This document shows positions 19,373 through 27,384 of a DNA stretch of 64,000 nucleotides, piece by piece. Below the pieces are notes generated by a model. It did no database searches. It was not told the origin of the DNA and was given only the letters and a program-made list of their open reading frames with translations. The position numbers and the translations under genes are program-made. Source of the DNA: Acidobacteria bacterium SCN 69-37 (GTDB lineage: Bacteria; Acidobacteriota; Vicinamibacteria; Vicinamibacterales; SCN-69-37); NCBI GenBank assembly GCA_001724025.1, contig MEDJ01000019.1, forward strand, positions 220,359 through 284,358. The letters are read 5' to 3'. Every line of letters starts with the position of its first letter. The first letter of the stretch is position 1.

Positions 19373-20413
19373 ATGAGCCGTCTCGTCGTCTGCGAAGCCC
19401 AGGTGCCGTTCATCCGGGGCGGCGCCGAATCGCTGGTGCGGGAACTGGTGGCACAGCTCCGGCACCACGGCTACGACACGGATCGCGTGAGCGTACCATT
19501 CAAGTGGTACCCGCCGGAAGCGCTGTTTTCGCACGCGGCGGCCTGGCGGCTGCTCGACCTCGGCGAGAGCGCGGGCCGGCGGATCGATCGCGTCATCGCG
19601 ACGAAGTTCCCGACCTACTGCGTGCGGCACCCCGACAAGGTCACGTGGCTGGTCCACCAGTACCGCGCGGCGTACGAACTGGCCGACACCGCGTTCAGCG
19701 AGTTCGCGCACGCGCCGCTCGACGTGGCGGTGCGCGATCGCCTCATCGATCTCGATACGACGATGCTCGGCGAGTCGACGGCCATCTACACGATCGCGAA
19801 GACCGTCACGGCCCGGCTGGCGCGCTACAACGGCCTGGCGGCCGAGACGCTGTATCATCCCCCGCGACTGGCCGCGCGGCTGCAGAGCGGGCCGTTCGGC
19901 CGGTACGTGCTGTCTGTCGGGCGGCTCGAGTCGGTCAAGCGCGTCGATCTCGCGATCCGCGCGCTGGCGGCCGCGCCGGCCGACGTGCATTTGTACGTGG
20001 CGGGCACCGGCACGCAGCGCGAGACGTTCGAACAGCTCGCCGCGTCACTCGGGCTCGACGATCGCGTCCGGTTCCTCGGCGAGATCGACGACGAGACGCT
20101 GATCGGGCTGTATGCCGGCGCACTGGCGGTGATCTACCCGCCGTACGACGAGGACTTCGGCTATGTCACGCTCGAAGCGTTCCTCTCGAAGAAGCCGGTG
20201 ATCACCACGCACGACGCGGGCGAGCCCGCGTTCTTCGTCGTCGACGGCGTCAACGGCCGGGTGACCGATCCCGACCCGGCGGCCATCGGCGCGGCCATCG
20301 CCGATCTGCACGGCCGACGCGACGAGGCGGCGCGACTCGGCGAGGCCGGCTACGAGCAGGCCCGGCAGATCACCTGGACGGCGACGATCGAGCGGCTCGT
20401 GCAGGGCCTGTGA
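19373..20413 (+). CDS. GT4-family glycosyltransferase
   Basis: This 346-residue GT-B enzyme should transfer a sugar from a nucleotide donor at the cytoplasmic face of the membrane. It has a GGAESLVRELV acceptor-side segment near residue 16, a LSVGRLESVKRVDLAI block at the start of the C-terminal domain and a donor-site region with PYDEDFGYVTLEAFLSKKP, which holds the EX7E-type Glu pattern in relaxed form. Sugar specificity cannot be read. It opens a plus-strand run of nine genes with very short gaps or overlaps, divergent from mraZ. Confidence 0.85.
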   Translation: MSRLVVCEAQVPFIRGGAESLVRELVAQLRHHGYDTDRVSVPFKWYPPEALFSHAAAWRLLDLGESAGRRIDRVIATKFPTYCVRHPDKVTWLVHQYRAAYELADTAFSEFAHAPLDVAVRDRLIDLDTTMLGESTAIYTIAKTVTARLARYNGLAAETLYHPPRLAARLQSGPFGRYVLSVGRLESVKRVDLAIRALAAAPADVHLYVAGTGTQRETFEQLAASLGLDDRVRFLGEIDDETLIGLYAGALAVIYPPYDEDFGYVTLEAFLSKKPVITTHDAGEPAFFVVDGVNGRVTDPDPAAIGAAIADLHGRRDEAARLGEAGYEQARQITWTATIERLVQGL

Positions 20414-20420
20414 ACGACGC

Positions 20421-21395
20421 ATGAAGCTGATCATCCAGATCCCGTGCCTCAACGAGGCAAAGACGCTGCCGGGCACGCTGGCGGATCTGCCGACGTCGAT
20501 TCCCGGCATCGACGCGATCGAACTCCTCGTCATCGACGACGGGTCGACCGACGAGACGTCGGCGGTGGCGCGCGCGCACGGCGTGCACCACCTCGTGCGC
20601 TTCACGCGGCGGAAGGGCCTGGCTGCGGCGTTCACCGCCGGGATCGACGCGAGCCTGCGCGCCGGCGCCGACATCATCGTGAACACGGATGCCGACAACC
20701 AGTACGCGGGCGACGGGATCGCGCGCCTGGTGGCGCCGCTGCTGGCCGGCCGGGCGGACATCGTCATCGGCGATCGCAACATCCGCACGCTCACGCACAT
20801 GTCGTGGCCGAAGAAGATGCTGCAGCGGCTCGGCAGCTGGATCGTCCGCCAGGTCTCGAACACGACGGTGCCCGACACGACGAGCGGCTTCCGCGCCTAC
20901 ACGCGGGAGGCGGCGCTGAAGATGACGATCGTCTCCGAGTTCTCGTACACGCTCGAGTCGATCATCCAGGCGGGCAAACGCCGCATGGCGGTGACACACG
21001 TCGAGATCGCGACGAACGCGCGCACGCGGCCGTCGCGCCTGTTCGACAGCATCTGGTCGTACCTGAAGCAGTCGGGCGCGACCATCGTCCGCATCTACGC
21101 GATGTACGAGCCGCTGAAGGTCTTCACCTACATCGGCGGGTTCGTTTTCCTATGCGGTCTCGCGATCTCCGCGCGGTTCCTCTACTACTACCTGTTCACG
21201 TCCTACGCGCAGGGGATGATCCAGTCGCTGATCCTCTCGGCGGTCCTGATGATCGTGGGCTTCCAGGTGGTACTGATCGGCCTGGTGGCCGACGTGATCT
21301 CGGGCAACCGCAAGCTGCTCGAGGATCTGCTGTACCGCGTGCGGCGGATGGAACTGGACCGCCACGCCGGGCCCGGCGGCGACGAGGCGCGGTAA
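20421..21395 (+). CDS. GT2-family glycosyltransferase with C-terminal membrane anchor
   Basis: The 324-residue protein has a GT-A catalytic domain with VIDDGSTDET (about 36-45) and NTDADNQY, the metal-binding Asp cluster, followed by two membrane helices (about 230-290). This layout matches polyprenyl-phosphate sugar transferases of the DPM1/ArnC type, which charge a lipid carrier at the inner leaflet. It follows the GT4 gene by 7 bp and its stop overlaps the next start (TAATG). Confidence 0.85.
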   Translation: MKLIIQIPCLNEAKTLPGTLADLPTSIPGIDAIELLVIDDGSTDETSAVARAHGVHHLVRFTRRKGLAAAFTAGIDASLRAGADIIVNTDADNQYAGDGIARLVAPLLAGRADIVIGDRNIRTLTHMSWPKKMLQRLGSWIVRQVSNTTVPDTTSGFRAYTREAALKMTIVSEFSYTLESIIQAGKRRMAVTHVEIATNARTRPSRLFDSIWSYLKQSGATIVRIYAMYEPLKVFTYIGGFVFLCGLAISARFLYYYLFTSYAQGMIQSLILSAVLMIVGFQVVLIGLVADVISGNRKLLEDLLYRVRRMELDRHAGPGGDEAR

Positions 21396-22255
21396 TGGCG
21401 GCACCCGACACCGTCTCCGTCGTCATCCCGGCGATGAACGAGGCCGGCGCGATTGCGTCGGTCGTCAGCGGCCTGCGCGCCGCGGCCACGTGGCACGAGA
21501 TCCTGGTCATCGACGACGGATCGACCGACGACACGGGCGCGCGCGCGGCCGACGCCGGCGCGCGCGTGATCCGGCACCCGTACAACAAGGGCAATGGTGC
21601 GGCGGTCAAGACCGGCATCCGCGCAGCCACCGGTCAGTATCTGCTCATCATCGACGCCGACGGCCAGCACCAGCCGGCCGATGCCGTGCGGCTCGTCTCG
21701 AAGCTCGGCGAGTACGACCTCGTCGTCGGCGCGCGCACGACAGCCACGCAGGCCACGCTGACGCGGCGGCTCGGGAACGGCGTGCTCAACGGCCTGGCCT
21801 CGTACCTGACGCAGCACCGCATCCCGGATCTCACGTCGGGATTCCGCGCGGCACGGCTGGACGGCCTGCGCGAATTCATCACGCTGCTGCCCAACGGCTT
21901 CTCCACGCCGACGACCACGACGCTCTGCTTCCTGCGCGCCGGCTACAACGTCACGTTCGAACCGGTCGAGGCCCGCGCGCGCGTGGGCGTGTCGAAGATC
22001 CGCCTGACGCGCGACGGGCCGAAGTTCGTGCTCATCATGCTGCGCGTGATGACCATCTTCAGTCCGCTACGCGTGTTCCTGCCGGTCGCCGCCGTGTCGT
22101 TCCTGCTCGGCGCAGGATACGCGGCGTGGACCGTGATCACGCGCAGCGACGTCACCGATTCATCAGTGCTGCTGATCGTGCTGGCCGTGCTGATCGTGCT
22201 CGTGGGCCTGGTGTCCGAACAGGTTTCGGCGCTCCGATCCGATGGGCGACGATAA
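21395..22255 (+). CDS. GT2-family polyprenyl-phosphate sugar transferase
   Basis: This 286-residue protein again combines a GT-A domain (VIDDGSTDDTG near residue 34, IDADGQHQPAD near 87) with two C-terminal membrane helices (about 222-280). It resembles undecaprenyl- or dolichol-phosphate mannose/glucose synthases. The likely product, a lipid-linked monosaccharide, could feed the GT-C-like membrane proteins nearby (inference). Its start overlaps the upstream stop by one base and its end overlaps the next gene by 14 bases. Confidence 0.83.
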   Translation: MAAPDTVSVVIPAMNEAGAIASVVSGLRAAATWHEILVIDDGSTDDTGARAADAGARVIRHPYNKGNGAAVKTGIRAATGQYLLIIDADGQHQPADAVRLVSKLGEYDLVVGARTTATQATLTRRLGNGVLNGLASYLTQHRIPDLTSGFRAARLDGLREFITLLPNGFSTPTTTTLCFLRAGYNVTFEPVEARARVGVSKIRLTRDGPKFVLIMLRVMTIFSPLRVFLPVAAVSFLLGAGYAAWTVITRSDVTDSSVLLIVLAVLIVLVGLVSEQVSALRSDGRR

Positions 22256-23489
22256 CGGCGCGCGTCCCGGTCCGTCGATGCCGTCCCGCTGGCTGCTGGC
22301 CGCGGCCGTCATCGGACTCGCGGCACGCCTCGCCTTCGGCCTGATCTACTGGACCGATCAACCGCTGACGCGCGACGAGCAGGAATACCTGTCGCTGGCC
22401 CGCAGCCTCGCGGCCGGACACGGCTTCGTCTACGACCCGATCCTGATGGCCACGGGCGCCGAGCCGTTCGGACGGGCGCCCGGCTATCCCGCGTTTCTCG
22501 CGCTGACAGGCGGTGGCCACGCGGCCGCGACGTCCGTGCCTGCCGCCGTGGTCGTGGCGCAGGCCGTCGTCGGCGCGCTGGGTGTGGCGATCGTGGGATT
22601 GATCGCCAGGCAGCTCGCCGGCTCGCGCGCGGCCATCGCCGCGGCCGGACTGGCCGCCGTGTATCCGCCGCTCGTCTGGATTGCCGGCTACGCGCTGAGC
22701 GAAGCCCTCTTCTGGCCGATCGGCCTGCTGGCTGCGTGGCTCTTCACCAGGGCCTGGGAACAGCCCGACGCGCGCACGGCAGCGCTCGCCTGCGGCGCCG
22801 CGATCGGCGTGGGCGTGCTCGTGCGGCCGGCGCTGATCGTCTGCCTGCCGCTGGCCGTCCTGCTGCTCCTCGGCCGGCGACGCGTGCTCACGTGCGTCCT
22901 CGTCGCGGCCGGCGCCTGCGTCATCGTCGCGCCGTGGACGATCCGCAACTATCACCATCACGGTCGCCTGGTATTCGTCGCGTCGGAAGGCGGCGTCACC
23001 TTCTGGACGGGCAATCACCCGCTGGCCGTGGGCGATGGCGACATGGCGGCCAATCCCGCGATCAAGCGCGACAACCTGCGCCTCCGCGCCGAGCACCCGG
23101 GTGTCGGCGAAGAGGACATGGAACCGATTTATTACCGCGAGGCGTTGCGCTGGATCGCGGCCCACCCGATCGCGTGGCTGCAACTGGAGGCGCGCAAGGT
23201 CTACTATCTCGTCGTTCCCACGGGCCCCTCGTACTCGCTGCACTCGACGCGCTACCAGCTCGCCTCGGTACTCTCGTACCTGCCGGCGCTGCTGCTGGCC
23301 CTCGTGGGCGCACGACGGCTGGGCCGCACGCTCGGCCGCGTGCCCGGCCTCTGGGTACTGGCGGCATCGGCAATCATCGTCGCGCTCGTGTTCTTCCCGC
23401 AGGAGCGTTTCCGCATCCCCATCCTCGATCCCACCCTTGTTATCCTGACCGGGGCCGGCCTTGCCGCGCGGCGCACCAGTCGTTCATGA
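22242..23489 (+). CDS. GT39/GT-C-like multi-pass membrane glycosyltransferase
   Basis: The 415-residue protein has about ten membrane helices and an early loop with DEQEYLSLARSLAAG and PGYPAFLAL, typical of PMT/ArnT-like GT-C enzymes that use polyprenyl-phosphate sugars on the outer face of the membrane. The acidic pair in the first loop (RDEQEY) is the expected catalytic site. The acceptor is unknown. It sits between two lipid-carrier sugar transferases and ends in an ATGA overlap with the next gene. Confidence 0.75.
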   Translation: MGDDNGARPGPSMPSRWLLAAAVIGLAARLAFGLIYWTDQPLTRDEQEYLSLARSLAAGHGFVYDPILMATGAEPFGRAPGYPAFLALTGGGHAAATSVPAAVVVAQAVVGALGVAIVGLIARQLAGSRAAIAAAGLAAVYPPLVWIAGYALSEALFWPIGLLAAWLFTRAWEQPDARTAALACGAAIGVGVLVRPALIVCLPLAVLLLLGRRRVLTCVLVAAGACVIVAPWTIRNYHHHGRLVFVASEGGVTFWTGNHPLAVGDGDMAANPAIKRDNLRLRAEHPGVGEEDMEPIYYREALRWIAAHPIAWLQLEARKVYYLVVPTGPSYSLHSTRYQLASVLSYLPALLLALVGARRLGRTLGRVPGLWVLAASAIIVALVFFPQERFRIPILDPTLVILTGAGLAARRTSRS

Positions 23490-24208
23490 CCCTACTCATC
23501 GTCCTGCCGACCTACAACGAACGGCTCAACATCGAACGCGTGACCGAGGCGATCATGGGCCACGACTTCACCCGGCTGCTGGTGGTCGACGACGCATCGC
23601 CCGACGGCACCGGGGCGATCGCCGAGACGCTCGCCGCGCGCTGGCCGGGCCGCATCGAGGTCTTCCATCGCCGCGGCCCGCGCGGACTCGGGCTGGCCTA
23701 CGTCGAGGGCCTGAAGCGCGCGCTCGAGGCGCCCGTCGACGCGATCGGGCAGATGGACGCCGACCTCTCGCACGATCCGAAGTACCTGCCCGACCTGGTC
23801 GCGGCCCTCGCGTCGCACGATCTGACGATTGGATCGCGATACCTCAACGGCATCAGCGTCATCAACTGGCCGCTGCACCGTCTCATCCTGAGCGCGTTTG
23901 CGAACCGCTACATCCGGTTCGTGACCGGGATGTCGCCGCGCGACTGCACGAGCGGCTTCCGCGTCTGGCGGAAGGAGGCGCTGGCACGCCTGCCGCTCGA
24001 CGCGGCGCGCGCCAACGGCTACGCGTTCCTGACCGAGATGCTGTACGAAGCCCAGCGACACGGCTGCCGCGTCGGCGAGGTCCCGATCGTGTTCGTGGAA
24101 CGGCAGGAAGGGTATTCGAAGGTGTCGCAGAAGGTCCTGATCGAATCGCTCCTGACGCCCTGGCGCCTCATCCTGCGGGGCGGCCGGCTCACCCGGTCGA
24201 CGCGATGA
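23486..24208 (+). CDS. DPM1-like polyprenol-phosphate mannosyltransferase
   Basis: This 240-residue soluble-type GT2 enzyme closely follows the dolichol-phosphate mannose synthase pattern: VLPTYNER at the N-terminus, VVDDASPDGTG, QMDADLSHDP and DCTSGFRVWR. It probably makes a polyprenyl-phosphate hexose, such as mannose, for use across the membrane. It lacks the C-terminal helices of its two relatives upstream. Both ends overlap neighbours by four bases (ATGA), so the group is probably one translation-coupled operon. Confidence 0.87.
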   Translation: MTLLIVLPTYNERLNIERVTEAIMGHDFTRLLVVDDASPDGTGAIAETLAARWPGRIEVFHRRGPRGLGLAYVEGLKRALEAPVDAIGQMDADLSHDPKYLPDLVAALASHDLTIGSRYLNGISVINWPLHRLILSAFANRYIRFVTGMSPRDCTSGFRVWRKEALARLPLDAARANGYAFLTEMLYEAQRHGCRVGEVPIVFVERQEGYSKVSQKVLIESLLTPWRLILRGGRLTRSTR

Positions 24209-25437
24209 GCCGCCACGTGGTGGTGATGATCGCCACCTCCTACCCGCGATTCCCCGGTGACGGGGTCGGCAGCTTCATGGAGCCGATTGCCACGTCGGTC
24301 GCCGCGCGTGGCCACGAGGTCCACCTGGTGGCGCCGTGGCACCCGGCCATCCGCCGGGCCCCCGTCGAACAGGGCGTTCATTTCCATTTCTTCAAGTACG
24401 CAATCGTGCCGGCGATGAACGTGTTCGGGTACGCACAGGGGCTGCGCGCCGACACGGACCTCAAGCTGGCCGCGTGGTGCGCGACGCCGGCGGCGCTGGC
24501 GGCGGGCTGGTTCAAGGCGCTGCGCGTGGCGCAGAAGAAGCGCGCGACGGTCGTCCACGCCCACTGGGTGATCCCCGGCGGCGTCATCGGTGCGTTGGCC
24601 GCCGGCGGCCGGCGCCTGGTCGTGAGCCTGCACGGATCCGACGTGTTCGTCGCCGAACGACACCGGGTGCTGGGACAGGCCGCGCGCCGCGTCTTCGCAC
24701 GCGCCGCACACGTGACGGCGTGCAGTGACGATCTGCACACGCGCGCGATCGCGCTCGGCGCGCCTCCCGCGCGCACCGAGACAGTGCCGTACGGTGTCGA
24801 CAGCGCGCGATTCGCGCCCTCGGACGACGCCCGCGCCCGCGTCCGTCGCGATCTCGGCCTGGGCGATCGACCGTTCGTCTTCACGGCCGGCCGGCTCGTG
24901 CGCAAGAAGGGCTTCGGCGTGCTCATCGACGCGGCGGCCCGCCTGCGGACGCGCTGGCCGGATCTGGCCGTGGCCATTGCGGGCCACGGCGACCTGCGCG
25001 ACGAGCTGGCCGCGCAGGCCGCGGCAGCGGGCGGCGTGGTCACCCTGCTCGGCAACCGATCGCAGGACGAGATCGCGGCGCTGTGCGCCGCGGCCGACGT
25101 CATCGCCGTCCCGTCGGTCCACGACGAGGCCGGCAACGTCGACGGGCTGCCGAACTTCGCGCTCGAGGCCCTCGCGTCCGGCACGCCCGTCGTGGCCTCG
25201 CGCGTGGGCGGCCTGCCCCAGGCCATCGTCGATGGCCGGTCGGGCCGGCTCGTGCCGGAGCAGGATGCTGCCGCGCTGGCCGGCGCCATCGAGGCCCTGC
25301 TCGGCGATCGGGCCGGCGCGGCGGCCATCGGGACCGCGGCACGCGCCGCCGTGGTGCGCGACTTCGGCTGGGCGCGCGTGGCCGAGCGGTTCGACGCCGC
25401 GTACGGATCGCCGGCTCCCGATTCGCGCTTGTCGTGA
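24205..25437 (+). CDS. GT4-family glycosyltransferase
   Basis: The 410-residue GT-B enzyme has the N-terminal SYPRFPGDGVGSFMEP segment common in surface-polysaccharide GT4 proteins, VHAHWVIPGG, the PYGVDSARF linker, AGRLVRKKGF and a C-terminal donor site with EAGNVDGLPNFALEALASG (an EX7E-like Glu pair). It should act in the cytoplasm on a lipid-linked glycan. Its ATG overlaps the previous stop. Confidence 0.87.
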   Translation: MSRHVVVMIATSYPRFPGDGVGSFMEPIATSVAARGHEVHLVAPWHPAIRRAPVEQGVHFHFFKYAIVPAMNVFGYAQGLRADTDLKLAAWCATPAALAAGWFKALRVAQKKRATVVHAHWVIPGGVIGALAAGGRRLVVSLHGSDVFVAERHRVLGQAARRVFARAAHVTACSDDLHTRAIALGAPPARTETVPYGVDSARFAPSDDARARVRRDLGLGDRPFVFTAGRLVRKKGFGVLIDAAARLRTRWPDLAVAIAGHGDLRDELAAQAAAAGGVVTLLGNRSQDEIAALCAAADVIAVPSVHDEAGNVDGLPNFALEALASGTPVVASRVGGLPQAIVDGRSGRLVPEQDAAALAGAIEALLGDRAGAAAIGTAARAAVVRDFGWARVAERFDAAYGSPAPDSRLS

Positions 25438-25471
25438 GGCCGGCTCGAATGTTACGGTTGCGCTTCGCACC

Positions 25472-26236
25472 ATGAGCCCGGGTGTTCCGGGGCCGCCCGT
25501 CGGCCTCACCATTTTCTTCCCCGCCTACAACGACAGCGGGACGATCGCCAGTCTGGTCATTGCCGCCCGCCGGGCGGCACAGCAACTGACGCCGGACTTC
25601 GAGATCCTGATCATCAACGACGGCAGCGCCGACGACACTGCGGCCATCGCCGACGAACTGGCGCGCACCTACCCGGAAGTCCGCGCCATCCATCACCGGG
25701 CCAACCGCGGATACGGCGGGGCGCTGCGCAGCGGCTTCGCGGCCGCGTCGAAGGATCTCGTGTTCTACACGGACGGCGATGGGCAGTACGATCCGGCCGA
25801 ACTCGCGGTCCTGTGGCCGGCGCTCACCGACGACGTCGATCTGGTGAACGGCTACAAAATCAGTCGCTCCGATCCCTGGCACCGGATCGTGATCGGCCGG
25901 ATCTACCATCACACGGTCAAGACGCTGTTCGGTCTGCGCGTGCGCGACGTCGACTGCGATTTCCGCCTGATGCGCCGGTCGATTTTCGAGCGCGTCCAGC
26001 TCCGGCGCGACAGTGGCGTCATCTGCCTGGAAATGATGAAGAAGATTCAGGACGCGGGCTTCCGGATCACCGAGGTCCCCGTCCACCATTTCCACAGGGC
26101 CTTCGGTCGTTCGCAGTTCTTCAACATCGGCCGGTTGACCCAGACCGCCCTCGACGTGGCCGCGCTCTGGGCGGAACTGGTGCTGTTCGGCCGGGCCGCC
26201 CGCACGCGCCGTGCCGTCGGGCGCAGCCATCCATGA
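25472..26236 (+). CDS. GT2-family glycosyltransferase, DPM-like
   Basis: The 254-residue protein contains FFPAYNDSGTIASL, IINDGSADDT, the DXD-type YTDGDGQYDP and VRDVDCDFRLMRRSIF, all typical of dolichol-phosphate-mannose-like GT2 enzymes. It has no obvious C-terminal membrane helices. It begins 34 bp after the GT4 gene with no clear Shine-Dalgarno sequence and ends in an ATGA overlap with the aminotransferase gene. Donor and acceptor are unknown. Confidence 0.83.
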   Translation: MSPGVPGPPVGLTIFFPAYNDSGTIASLVIAARRAAQQLTPDFEILIINDGSADDTAAIADELARTYPEVRAIHHRANRGYGGALRSGFAAASKDLVFYTDGDGQYDPAELAVLWPALTDDVDLVNGYKISRSDPWHRIVIGRIYHHTVKTLFGLRVRDVDCDFRLMRRSIFERVQLRRDSGVICLEMMKKIQDAGFRITEVPVHHFHRAFGRSQFFNIGRLTQTALDVAALWAELVLFGRAARTRRAVGRSHP

Positions 26237-27384
26237 TCGGGCGGACCGCCAGCGGTCCGTCCGTGTCCGCCATCGCCATGTCCACGACCATTCCCTTCAT
26301 GTCGCTCGTTCCCGGCGACGATGCCGCTGACATCCGCGCGGCGATCGATCGGGTCATTGCCAGCGGCTGGTTCGTCCTCGGCCCCGAGCTCGCCGCCTTC
26401 GAGCGGGAGTTCGCCGACGCGTCGGGCGCCGCATTCGCCATCGGCGTCGGCACGGGCACGGACGCGATTGCCCTGACGCTCCGCGCGCTCGGGATCGGCC
26501 CCGGCGACGAGGTGATCACCACGCCGCTCTCGGCCGCGTACACGGCACTGGCCGTCATGATGGCGGGCGCGACACCGGTCTTCGCCGACATCGATCCCGA
26601 TCGCCTGACGATCGATCCCGCCGCCGTCGAGGCGGCCGTCACGCCGCGCACGGCGGCCATCCTGCCGGTGCACCTCTACGGTCAGCCGGCCGACATGCCG
26701 CGGCTTGCGGCGATCGCCACGCGCCACGGGCTGACGATTGTCGAGGACAGTTGCCAGGCGCACCTGGCGACCTGCGAGGGACGCCCCGTCGGCAGCGTCG
26801 GCGCCGCGGCAGCCTTCAGCTTCTATCCGACGAAGAATCTCGGCGCGCTCGGCGATGCTGGGGCGGTGACGACCAGCGACGCGGCCCTGGCCGATCGGCT
26901 CGTGCGACTCCGCAACGGCGGCCAGACCGACCGGTACCATCACCAGGACGCCGGGTGGAACAGCCGGCTCGACGAACTGCAGGCCGCGATCCTGCGTGTG
27001 CGGCTGGCGCGCCTGCCGGCGCGCACGGCCCGGCGTCGCGCGCTGGCCGCCAGGTACCGGGCGGGACTCGCCAGCACGTCGGTGACAGTCCCGCCACTCT
27101 GCGAGGCGGGGCACGTCCACCACCTCTTCCCCGTCCTCGTGCGCGATCGCGCGGGCTTCATGGCTCATCTCGATCGCGAGGGGATCCGCACGATCGTGCA
27201 CTACCCGATCCCCATCCCCCGCCAGCCGGCCCTCGAAGGGCTCGCGGTCCCCGACGCGTGCCCCGTGGCCGATCGCGTCTGTCAGGAGATCTGTTCGCTG
27301 CCGCTGCACCCCGACCTCACCGACGCCGACGTCGACACCGTCGTCGCGGCCGTGGCGCGGTGGCCAGGGCCCGTCTCCCCATGA
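26233..27384 (+). CDS. DegT/DnrJ/EryC1/StrS-family sugar aminotransferase
   Basis: This PLP enzyme of up to 383 residues should transaminate a nucleotide-linked keto sugar to an amino sugar for the glycan. It shows VGTGTDAIAL (PLP phosphate site, about 72-81), EDSCQAHLA (170s), and FSFYPTKNLGALGDAG with the Schiff-base lysine at about residue 201. A second ATG at 26278 would remove 15 non-conserved residues, but the upstream ATG forms an ATGA overlap with the preceding gene. The His-rich C-terminal HHLFPVL segment is typical of the family. Confidence 0.9.
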   Translation: MIGRTASGPSVSAIAMSTTIPFMSLVPGDDAADIRAAIDRVIASGWFVLGPELAAFEREFADASGAAFAIGVGTGTDAIALTLRALGIGPGDEVITTPLSAAYTALAVMMAGATPVFADIDPDRLTIDPAAVEAAVTPRTAAILPVHLYGQPADMPRLAAIATRHGLTIVEDSCQAHLATCEGRPVGSVGAAAAFSFYPTKNLGALGDAGAVTTSDAALADRLVRLRNGGQTDRYHHQDAGWNSRLDELQAAILRVRLARLPARTARRRALAARYRAGLASTSVTVPPLCEAGHVHHLFPVLVRDRAGFMAHLDREGIRTIVHYPIPIPRQPALEGLAVPDACPVADRVCQEICSLPLHPDLTDADVDTVVAAVARWPGPVSP